A DNA stretch of 8,316 nt from Geobacter sp. (GTDB taxonomy: Bacteria > Desulfobacterota > Desulfuromonadia > Geobacterales > Pseudopelobacteraceae), in the NCBI GenBank assembly GCA_027346925.1, contig DAIERH010000093.1:1-8316 (forward strand). The letters are read 5' to 3'. The notes below the pieces were generated by a model. That model saw nothing but the letters and a program-made list of their open reading frames with translations. It did no database searches and was not told the DNA's origin. Numbering within the stretch: the first letter of the stretch is position 1; each line of letters starts with the position of its first letter. Made by a program: the position numbers and the translations under genes. Positions 1-5,488 of the stretch are shown piece after piece.

Positions 1-1160
1 GGCCCATGTCCGGTGCTCCCGGCGGCGCCGGGCAGAGGGTGGAACGGCGTCTCGCCGCGGGGCAGGGCCAGGGATGCCTGGGCCGCTGCCGCGATCCGTT
101 CCCGGTATGCCTGGGCGGTCGGCGGGGCAGCGGAGGGGGCAGGAGCTTGTCTTTGCGTCTGCTGCAGCCAGGGGGATCGGGCCAACACCTGCTCCAGGGC
201 CGCTTGCAGGGCGTCGTGCACGGCCGTCTGGCGCCGGAAGCGCACCTCGTGCTTGGTGGGGTGGACGTTGACATCCACCTCGCCGGTCGGGAGTTCGATG
301 AACAGGGCCACGACCGGGTAACGGCCCCGGTCGATCACCCCCCGGTAGGCCTGCATGACCGCATGCTGCACCACCCGGTCGCGTACGAAGCGGCCGTTGA
401 TGTAGGTGAACATGGCGGCGGTGGTGGAACGGACGACGGCCGGCCCGGAGATGAAGCCGGTGACGGCGATTCCTCCGGCCTCGCTCTCCACGGGGTGCAG
501 GTCGGCGGTTGCCTCCCTTCCCAGCGCCTGGACGAGACGGCGCCGCAGGTCGCCCCGCTGCACCCGTAGCAGTTCGCGGCCGTCACTGATGCAGGTGAAG
601 GCCACGCCGGGGCGGGAGATGGCCATGCGCGCCACCGCGTCCCCCACGTGGCCGGCCTCGGTCTCGGCGCTCTTCAGGAATTTGAGCCGGGCCGGGATGT
701 TGAAGAAGAGCTGTTCCACGGTGACGACCGTGCCGGGGGCCATGCCGCACGCCTTGACATCCCGGACCCGCCCCCCCTCCACCACGATCTCGGTCCCTTC
801 CTGATTGTCCGGTTCGCGGGTGGCCAGGCTGAAGCGGGAGACCGAGGCTATGGAGGGGAGCGCCTCGCCGCGGAACCCCAGGGTGTGGATGGCGTCCAGG
901 TCGCTGTCGCTTTTGATCTTACTGGTGGCATGGCGCTCCAGCGACAACAGGGCATCCTCGCGGGACATGCCGTGGCCGTTGTCGCTGATCCTGATCAGCC
1001 GTCTGCCGCCTGCCGCGATTTCCACGCCGATATCCGTTGCTCCCGCGTCAAGAGCGTTTTCGATCAATTCCTTGATGACCGAGGAGGGGCGTTCGACCAC
1101 CTCGCCGGCGGCGATCTTGTTGGTGAGCGTTTCGGGAAGGATGGTGATGCGTTGACGCAC
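1..1160 (-). CDS. mutL: DNA mismatch repair protein MutL, N-terminal part (runs off left edge)
   Basis: MutL couples mismatch recognition by MutS to strand incision or excision in the cytoplasm. The visible 386 residues hold the whole GHKL ATPase domain and the first part of the linker. Motifs seen: NKIAAGEVVERPSSV at residues 14-28, catalytic Glu31 and Mg-binding Asn35 in KELIENALDAGA, DNGHGM at 60-65, ARY-type HATSK at 77-81, GFRGEAL at 95-101, and DVNVHPTKHEVRF near the end of the ATPase domain. A Pro/Ala/Gln-rich linker begins just before the window edge, as expected between the ATPase and dimerisation domains. The C-terminal domain, where an endonuclease motif would lie, is outside the window. 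The start is GTG at 1160, chosen because the family's N-terminus begins there and GGAG sits seven bases upstream; no in-frame ATG precedes the conserved motif. A terminator stands about 30 bases upstream. Family identity is very secure. Confidence 0.97.
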   Translation of the reverse strand, partial: MRQRITILPETLTNKIAAGEVVERPSSVIKELIENALDAGATDIGVEIAAGGRRLIRISDNGHGMSREDALLSLERHATSKIKSDSDLDAIHTLGFRGEALPSIASVSRFSLATREPDNQEGTEIVVEGGRVRDVKACGMAPGTVVTVEQLFFNIPARLKFLKSAETEAGHVGDAVARMAISRPGVAFTCISDGRELLRVQRGDLRRRLVQALGREATADLHPVESEAGGIAVTGFISGPAVVRSTTAAMFTYINGRFVRDRVVQHAVMQAYRGVIDRGRYPVVALFIELPTGEVDVNVHPTKHEVRFRRQTAVHDALQAALEQVLARSPWLQQTQRQAPAPSAAPPTAQAYRERIAAAAQASLALPRGETPFHPLPGAAGSTGHG

Positions 1161-1191
1161 TGTGCTTCTCCAGGGGATGGGTGATGAAGAA

Positions 1192-1215
1192 AAAGAGCGG
1201 GCAATCCCGCTCTTT
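1192..1215 (-). terminator. Intrinsic terminator after the zinc-ribbon gene
   Basis: A perfect 10-bp inverted repeat (AAAGAGCGGG at 1192-1201, CCCGCTCTTT at 1206-1215) encloses a CAAT loop. Read on the minus strand the stem runs directly into a TTTTTCTTC tract at 1186-1194, the classical layout for rho-independent termination. It lies 26 bases after the stop codon of the zinc-ribbon gene and 31 bases before the mutL GTG. On the plus strand the stem is followed only by TTTCCG, so leftward termination is the better reading. Confidence 0.85.
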
Positions 1216-1240
1216 CCGAATGGCATTGTTATAGGGAGAC

Positions 1241-1936
1241 CTACTTCCTGGCTGCGTCGTCCTTGTCGCCAAGGGCGCTGGCGTCGTCGTCTTTGGCGGC
1301 TGTTTCGGTTCCGGCCGGCGTGGGGGGCGTTTCCTCCCAGGAGAAGTTTTCCAGGTCGAACTCGCCAAAACTTCCGCCATCGGCTTCCGGGGCCGAAGGC
1401 GAAGCGGGCTGCGCCGCCGGCGGGGGGGTATCGTCCCAGGAGAAGTTCTCCATGTCAAAGTCGCCTGTGTTGTCGGCCGGGGCGGCTGCCGGCGCCGCTG
1501 TCGCGCTGGTGCCGCCACTGCCCTGGCCGGCCGACTCCAGCAGGCTGGCAAAGGCGTCTTCCTCGGCTTTGGCTTGGGCCGACGCCTGTTCTTCCTCCGG
1601 GGAAACGTCATAGAAACTCTGGGGTTCGGGCGTGGCGGGCTCCTCGCCGAAGTCGAAGGGGTTGTCCTCTGCCGCCGGAGGTGTTTCCGGCGCGGCCGCC
1701 TCCGCTTCGGGCAGATCAAAGGAGAACATGTCGGCCACGGCCTCGAGCGCCTGGGTTGCCCCGCCGGTTTCGACCGCTTCATCCGTGTGGGCCGGGGCCA
1801 GGGCCTCGCGCGCCTCCCGCGGCAGCACAATGGCGTGTATGCCGAAGGTTTGTTTATATCCGGTCAGGTCGTGGGCGCATTTTTTACAGACATCGTGGTA
1901 TTCGAAGCTGTTGAATCCGCACTTGGGGCATTTCAT
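1241..1936 (-). CDS. Zinc-ribbon protein with acidic Pro/Ala-rich tail and duplicated FD-x-ENFSW motif
   Basis: I do not recognise a named function. The 231-residue product starts with a compact zinc ribbon: Cys3-x2-Cys6 and Cys17-x2-Cys20, followed by a short basic/hydrophobic stretch to about residue 45. The rest is low-complexity, acidic and rich in Pro and Ala, and is probably disordered. Within it a 16-residue motif occurs twice: GDFDMENFSWDDTPPP at 158-173 and GEFDLENFSWEETPPT at 191-206. Looser relatives are MFSFDLPEAE at 70-79 and NPFDFGEEP at 92-100. No signal peptide or membrane segment is seen, so it should be cytoplasmic. AAGGAG six bases upstream of the ATG supports the start. 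It lies 60 bases after rsmE in the same direction and is closed by a terminator. A zinc ribbon plus repeated aromatic/acidic short motifs suggests a scaffold or adaptor, but that is only inference. Confidence 0.88.
   Translation of the reverse strand: MKCPKCGFNSFEYHDVCKKCAHDLTGYKQTFGIHAIVLPREAREALAPAHTDEAVETGGATQALEAVADMFSFDLPEAEAAAPETPPAAEDNPFDFGEEPATPEPQSFYDVSPEEEQASAQAKAEEDAFASLLESAGQGSGGTSATAAPAAAPADNTGDFDMENFSWDDTPPPAAQPASPSAPEADGGSFGEFDLENFSWEETPPTPAGTETAAKDDDASALGDKDDAARK
1335..1465 (-). repeat. In-frame 32-base direct repeat inside the zinc-ribbon gene
   Basis: Two 32-base copies, at 1335-1366 and 1434-1465, agree at 28 of 32 positions and start 99 bases apart, exactly 33 codons. They encode the core of the duplicated motif (residues 158-169 and 191-202 region). 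The preserved frame and conservative substitutions (Met/Leu, Asp/Glu) point to an internal duplication kept for its protein sequence rather than a non-coding repeat. Confidence 0.8.
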
Positions 1937-1996
1937 ATGCAGCTCCTTCTTGTTGTGGCGCAGTAAAAACGCCTGGACGGGGTTTCGTGCATGGGA

Positions 1997-2743
1997 TCAG
2001 ATATCTTCCCAAAGATACTGTAAAATTGCGGTTATGGCAATAGCGGCGGTCTCTGTCCGCAGGATCCTGTTTCCCAGCGAGATCGGCTGAAATCCATGCC
2101 GCGAGAAGTGCCGCACCTCAAGCGGGTCGAAGCCCCCTTCCGGGCCGATGGCCACGATGACCGAGAGAGGGGGGGGGCTGCCGGCAAGGGTCTTTCTGAG
2201 GTTCCGCTCGTGCTCGTCCTCCCACAGGAGCAGGCGCAGTTCGTGACTGGCCCCATCGGCCGCCTCGACGGCGGTGGGAAACCAGGAAACCGCGGGGATG
2301 GTGCGCCTGCCGCACTGCCGTGCCGCCTCGGCCGTGATCCGGTTCCAGCGCTCCAGCTTGTTGGCGCGCTGATCCTCGCGCACATGAACCACCGAGCGCC
2401 GCCCGCCGAAGAGCCAGAAATCATGGACCCCCAATTCGGTTCCCTTTTGCAGGATCAGGTCAACCTTCTCTCCCTTGGGGATGGCCTGGCAGATGGTGAT
2501 CCGGGGTGCGACGCTTCCCGTGTCGTTTGGATGCGCCGTCATGAGGATCTTGACTGCCACCCACTCCTTGGCAACCTGGTCGATGACCCCCTGGTGCTCG
2601 CTCCCTTTTTCGTCAACCAGGGTGAGGGGGTCGCCGGGACTCATCCGGAGCACCCGCACCATGTGGTTGAACAGGTCGCCGTCAAAGGAGGCGTAGCCTT
2701 CGCGGATGCTGCGGGAGGTGATCATGAAGCGGCGGCTGCTCAT
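1997..2743 (-). CDS. rsmE: 16S rRNA m3U1498 methyltransferase RsmE
   Basis: RsmE uses S-adenosylmethionine to methylate N3 of U1498 in 16S rRNA of the 30S subunit. It belongs to the SPOUT class with a C-terminal trefoil knot. Of the 248 residues, the first 75 or so form the PUA-like RNA-binding part (FNHMVRVLRMSPGD at 25-38). The catalytic part shows QKGTELGV at 99-106, EAARQCGR at 139-146, IGPEGGF at 199-205 and LGNRILRTETA at 223-233, all family signatures of the SAM-binding knot. Length matches the family (about 240-250). The open frame extends 12 codons further upstream, but ATG at 2743 is chosen because it overlaps the prmA stop as ATGA (2740-2743), a typical translational-coupling arrangement, and a purine-rich GGAAAGGCGG lies just upstream. 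Probably co-transcribed with prmA. Confidence 0.96.
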   Translation of the reverse strand: MSSRRFMITSRSIREGYASFDGDLFNHMVRVLRMSPGDPLTLVDEKGSEHQGVIDQVAKEWVAVKILMTAHPNDTGSVAPRITICQAIPKGEKVDLILQKGTELGVHDFWLFGGRRSVVHVREDQRANKLERWNRITAEAARQCGRRTIPAVSWFPTAVEAADGASHELRLLLWEDEHERNLRKTLAGSPPPLSVIVAIGPEGGFDPLEVRHFSRHGFQPISLGNRILRTETAAIAITAILQYLWEDI

Positions 2744-3669
2744 GATGCGCCGCCTTTCCGGTAGATGAGCGCTACCCACTCACCCTCGCGCTTGGTCTCC
2801 CGGTACTCCAGGGGGCAAGAGGCAAAGCCGGCCCGTACCAGTGGCTCCTTCTCGGCCAGGATGCCGGAGAGCACCAGGGTCCCGCCGGTTGCCAGCCGCT
2901 CCGTGAGGTGAGGCGCCAGGCGGACCAGTTCCTCGGCCAGGATGTTGGCAAGGATGATATCAAAGCTGCCGGACAGCGCCTCCAGCGGGGTGGTGTCCAG
3001 TTCGACCTGTTCCGCCAGGCCGTTGGCTGCCAGGTTTTCCCGTGCCACCTCCACGGCCTGGGGGTCGATATCCACGGCGCGGACGTGTCCGGCGCCCAAC
3101 TGGACCGCGGCCATTGCCAGGATGCCGGAGCCGGTGCCCAGATCCAGCACCGAGGGAGACAGCAGGATCGGCATCCCGTCCATGATGCCCTCCAGCACCT
3201 CCAGGCAGAGCCGGGTGGTTTCGTGGCCCCCGGTGCCGAAGGCCATGCCCGGGTCCAGGTGCAGCACGATGTCGTCCGGCCGCGGCCGTGCTTCTTCCCA
3301 TGACGGTACGATCAGCAGGCGCCGACCAACCCGAAGCGCCTTGAAGTTGGCCTTCCAACTCGTACTCCAGTCCTCGCTGCGCACCGTCGAGACGGACGGT
3401 TTCGGGATGGAGAGGCCGGGATAGCGGGAGGCGAGGTCGTCCAGAAAGGCGTTGATGTCCGCCAGCCGGGCCTCGATGTCGGCCTCGGAGGAGAAATAGG
3501 CCCTGACCGTCGTGACGGGGGAATGGCTGATCTCGCTGGGGGAAAAGGCGTCCACGTTCAGATTTTCGGTGCAGACACCGCTCCCGGAGAGCTCGGCCAG
3601 GTATTCCGCCAGGATATCGCTGAGTTCGGCAGGCACGTCGCAGGCTATCTCCAGCCACGAATCATTCAT
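2740..3669 (-). CDS. prmA: Ribosomal protein L11 methyltransferase PrmA
   Basis: PrmA methylates amino groups of ribosomal protein L11 using S-adenosylmethionine. The 309-residue product has the small N-terminal substrate-recognition domain (about 1-90), a linker with the family segment SEDWSTSWKANFKALRVG (98-115), and a class I Rossmann methyltransferase domain. Visible landmarks are DPGMAFGTGGHETT at 139-152, DLGTGSGIL at 176-184 (SAM motif I), DIDPQAVEVARENLAANG at 200-217 (motif II acidic residue) and NILAEEL at 242-248 (catalytic loop region). Length fits the family (about 290-310). The frame is open 23 codons further upstream, to 3738, but ATG at 3669 is preferred: AAGGTGG sits five bases before it and the protein then begins at the expected place. 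First gene of the leftward cluster; its last four bases overlap rsmE. Confidence 0.97.
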   Translation of the reverse strand: MNDSWLEIACDVPAELSDILAEYLAELSGSGVCTENLNVDAFSPSEISHSPVTTVRAYFSSEADIEARLADINAFLDDLASRYPGLSIPKPSVSTVRSEDWSTSWKANFKALRVGRRLLIVPSWEEARPRPDDIVLHLDPGMAFGTGGHETTRLCLEVLEGIMDGMPILLSPSVLDLGTGSGILAMAAVQLGAGHVRAVDIDPQAVEVARENLAANGLAEQVELDTTPLEALSGSFDIILANILAEELVRLAPHLTERLATGGTLVLSGILAEKEPLVRAGFASCPLEYRETKREGEWVALIYRKGGAS

Positions 3670-3674
3670 TGGGG

Positions 3675-3681
3675 CCACCTT
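3675..3681 (-). promoter_or_regulatory. Ribosome binding site fixing the prmA start
   Basis: AAGGTGG on the minus strand ends five bases before ATG at 3669. It decides between this start and the upstream in-frame ATG at 3738, which would add 23 residues not expected in the family. Confidence 0.7.
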
Positions 3682-3744
3682 AGTATGATTTGTGCGTAAG
3701 TTCAAGAAGTTAGCAAAATGGTAGCCTGTTGGCAACAAAAAATC

Positions 3745-3772
3745 TTGACAAAATCGTCTTGCTGGGCATAAT
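3745..3772 (+). promoter_or_regulatory. Sigma-70-type promoter for the rightward gene block
   Basis: A perfect TTGACA at 3745-3750 is followed after 16 bases by CATAAT at 3767-3772 (five of six matches to TATAAT). The surrounding bases are AT-rich, unlike the GC-rich flanks. Transcription would start near 3779, leaving a leader of about 50 bases before the kinase/phosphorylase start at 3830. ATAATT shifted by one base gives a 17-base spacer as an alternative. A matching minus-strand promoter for prmA must also lie in 3682-3823, but I see only weak candidates. Confidence 0.7.
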
Positions 3773-3820
3773 TTTAATTAGAAAATACGTTTTGAAGCTA
3801 ATGAAGCCGGAAGCGCTGGC

Positions 3821-3824
3821 AGGA
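3821..3824 (+). promoter_or_regulatory. Ribosome binding site that favours the second of two start codons
   Basis: AGGA at 3821-3824 is five bases before ATG at 3830, an ideal distance. The alternative ATG at 3824 overlaps this site itself and has no well-placed purine tract. The downstream start also yields the usual family N-terminus MKTIYVFSDSTGE. Confidence 0.6.
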
Positions 3825-3829
3825 TGTAT

Positions 3830-4639
3830 ATGAAAACAATCTATGTGTTCTCCGATTCAACCGGTGAAACAGCCGAGCGGGTTATCCGGGCGGCGCTGTC
3901 CCAGTTTTACGACGGTGACGTCAAAGTGCAGCTCTTCCCCCAGATCCGCACCCCGAGGGAGGTGCAGCAGGCAATAGCGGTGGCGGTGCATGCTCCGGGG
4001 ATGGTCGTGTACACCCTGGTTGATCCGCACCTGTCCGAGATTGTGGAACGGGTGGCCGAGGAAAAGGGCTTGTTGGCTGTGGACCTGCTCAGCCCCCTCA
4101 TTTACGCCCTTTCCCGCTATCTAGGGACCCCGTCGCGGGAGAAACCGGGGCTGCTCCACCGGATCGACACCGACTATTACAAGCGAATCGAGGCGGTCAA
4201 CTTCACGGTCAAGCATGATGATGGCCAGGAGACACGCTATCTGCACAAGGCCGATCTGGTCCTGGTGGGGGTATCCCGTTCCTCCAAGACCCCTCTTTCC
4301 ATGTATCTGGCCCACAAGGGATACAAGGTGGCCAATGTCCCGCTGATCAAGGGGATCGATCCGCCCGGGGAGTTGTTCCAGATCGACCAGGGCAAGATCG
4401 TGGGACTGACCATCGATGCCAAGCGGCTGGTGGAGATTCGCACCGCGCGGCTGGTCAACATGCGCCAAAGCCCTCGCGGGAGCTATGCCGACTACCAGCA
4501 GGTGGAGGATGAACTGGCGTATTGCAAGCAACTCTACCGCCAGCACCCGGAGTGGATCGTCATGGACGTTACCAACAAATCCGTGGAGGAGGCCGCCTCC
4601 GAAATAATGCGGCGTATGCATGCGGCTACCACGTACTGA
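3830..4639 (+). CDS. PPDK / PEP synthase regulatory protein (kinase/pyrophosphorylase, DUF299)
   Basis: This family reversibly inactivates pyruvate phosphate dikinase or PEP synthase. It phosphorylates an active-site threonine with ADP and removes the phosphate by phosphorolysis. The 269-residue product opens with SDSTGETAE at 8-16 and carries the family P-loop GVSRSSKTP at 147-155, inside the residue range usual for its nucleotide-binding site. LIKGIDPPGELF (182-193), GLTIDAKRL (202-210) and the C-terminal WIVMDVTNKSVEE (242-254) are further family stretches. No membrane segment, so cytoplasmic. The frame also has an ATG two codons upstream at 3824; 3830 is chosen on ribosome-site spacing. 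The target enzyme is not in this window, so whether it acts on PPDK or on PEP synthase (PpsR-like) cannot be told. In an acetate-using organism this would control PEP formation from pyruvate, which is inference. Driven by the promoter at 3745; the response regulator gene follows after 44 bases. Confidence 0.95.
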   Translation: MKTIYVFSDSTGETAERVIRAALSQFYDGDVKVQLFPQIRTPREVQQAIAVAVHAPGMVVYTLVDPHLSEIVERVAEEKGLLAVDLLSPLIYALSRYLGTPSREKPGLLHRIDTDYYKRIEAVNFTVKHDDGQETRYLHKADLVLVGVSRSSKTPLSMYLAHKGYKVANVPLIKGIDPPGELFQIDQGKIVGLTIDAKRLVEIRTARLVNMRQSPRGSYADYQQVEDELAYCKQLYRQHPEWIVMDVTNKSVEEAASEIMRRMHAATTY

Positions 4640-4683
4640 CTATGCGTCATATCTGAGATGGCGCCACGAAAAGGAGAAACACT

Positions 4684-5358
4684 ATGATGAAAATTCTTGT
4701 TGTCGAGGATGAAAAAAAGGTCGCCGGCTTTATCAAGCGCGGTCTGGAGGAGGATAGCTACAAGGTAACCGTCACCCATGACGGTGTCGAAGGGCTCAAA
4801 CTGGCGCTGGAAGAGGATTTCAGTCTGGTTATCCTGGATGTGATGCTTCCCAAGAAGGATGGCCTGGCGGTGATCAAGGAGTTGCGCGCCGCCGGCCGGC
4901 ATGTGCCGGTCCTGATGCTTACCGCCCGGGATACCACGGAGGATATCGTCTCCGGGCTGGATGCCGGTTCGGACGACTATCTTACCAAGCCGTTCGCCTT
5001 TGCCGAACTGCTCGCCCGCGTACGGGCCCTGCTGCGCAGGGGCGAGCAGGATCGCGGTGCCGAGATACTGTTCGCCGATCTGCGGCTCGACCCGGTTGCC
5101 CACAAGGTGTGGCGCAGCGGTGTGGAGATCGACCTGACCGCCAAGGAATATGGGCTGCTGGAGTACATGATGCGCAATCCCAATACCGTGCTGTCCCGGG
5201 CCATGATTGCCGAGCATGTCTGGGACTACGCCTTTGACAGCTTTACCAACATCATCGACGTGTATGTCAATTACCTGCGCAAAAAGGTGGACAAGGACTT
5301 CCCCGTGAAGTTGATCCATACGGTGCGCGGTCAGGGGTATATCCTGCGGGAAAAATAG
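4684..5358 (+). CDS. OmpR/PhoB-family two-component response regulator, no adjacent kinase
   Basis: A DNA-binding response regulator of 224 residues. The receiver domain (about 3-115) has the acidic pair Glu8-Asp9, phospho-acceptor Asp52 in VILDVMLPKKDG, Thr80 in LMLTARD and Lys102 in YLTKPF, so all catalytic positions for phosphotransfer are present. The C-terminal winged-helix domain (about 125-224) shows LTAKEYGLLEYMMRNPNTVL, then HVWDY, and ends with the recognition helix and wing in VNYLRKKVD and TVRGQGYILRE. It resembles the CusR/CopR/QseB type. AAGGAG seven bases before ATG at 4684 supports this start over the next codon, also ATG. The gene lies 44 bases after the kinase/phosphorylase gene with no terminator between. 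No histidine kinase lies between it and the protease gene that follows, so the partner must be elsewhere. Adjacency to HtrA hints at envelope stress, unproven. Confidence 0.95.
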   Translation: MMKILVVEDEKKVAGFIKRGLEEDSYKVTVTHDGVEGLKLALEEDFSLVILDVMLPKKDGLAVIKELRAAGRHVPVLMLTARDTTEDIVSGLDAGSDDYLTKPFAFAELLARVRALLRRGEQDRGAEILFADLRLDPVAHKVWRSGVEIDLTAKEYGLLEYMMRNPNTVLSRAMIAEHVWDYAFDSFTNIIDVYVNYLRKKVDKDFPVKLIHTVRGQGYILREK

Positions 5359-5366
5359 GCCGGGGG

Positions 5367-5395
5367 TTGATTTTTTTGCCGCGGTACATTATTTT
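5367..5395 (+). promoter_or_regulatory. Possible weak promoter for htrA
   Basis: TTGATT at 5367-5372, a 17-base spacer and TATTTT at 5390-5395 give four of six matches to each sigma-70 element within a local AT-rich patch. The match is modest and the htrA gene could equally be read from the upstream promoter. No sigma-E-like or sigma-54-like element was seen here. Confidence 0.35.
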
Positions 5396-5412
5396 TATTC
5401 CAAGAAAATGCA

Positions 5413-5448
5413 AGGGGGCGGTGTCGCGGTCATATGCGACCCGCCCCT
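5413..5448 (+). promoter_or_regulatory. Strong hairpin in the htrA leader
   Basis: AGGGG (5413-5417) pairs with CCCCT (5444-5448), CGG (5419-5421) with CCG (5441-5443), and GTCGC (5423-5427) with GCGAC (5436-5440). This gives 13 pairs with two single-base bulges, G5418 and T5422, and an eight-base loop. No T-tract follows, so it is not a standard intrinsic terminator. It lies 41 bases before the htrA start, between the response regulator and the protease, and may be an mRNA structural element or a protein-binding palindrome. Role unknown. Confidence 0.55.
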
Positions 5449-5474
5449 CAATCATTCCGTCAGACAAACAGTCA

Positions 5475-5480
5475 GGGAGG
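5475..5480 (+). promoter_or_regulatory. Ribosome binding site fixing the htrA start
   Basis: GGGAGG ends eight bases before ATG at 5489. It decides for this start over the in-frame ATG at 5408, which would put 27 non-signal residues ahead of the signal peptide and would place the start within the leader just before the hairpin. Confidence 0.65.
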
Positions 5481-5488
5481 TCAGGAAC

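Noticed and set aside
6..1184. Plus-strand open frames opposite mutL (for example 6-569 and 648-1184)
   Set aside because: The minus strand encodes an uninterrupted MutL ATPase domain with every signature motif; the plus-strand frames have no recognisable features.
1335..1465. Direct repeat considered as a mobile or CRISPR-like repeat
   Set aside because: There are only two imperfect copies, in frame and encoding the same peptide motif, inside a coding region. It is best explained as internal protein duplication.
1048..1830. A 260-codon minus-strand frame spanning the zinc-ribbon gene and the start of mutL
   Set aside because: It is Arg/Pro-rich, crosses a terminator and runs in a different frame from two supported genes on the same strand.
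5408..5488. Upstream ATG start for htrA adding 27 residues
   Set aside because: It would bury the signal peptide behind a non-signal extension and lacks a ribosome site; the start at 5489 has GGGAGG at proper spacing.
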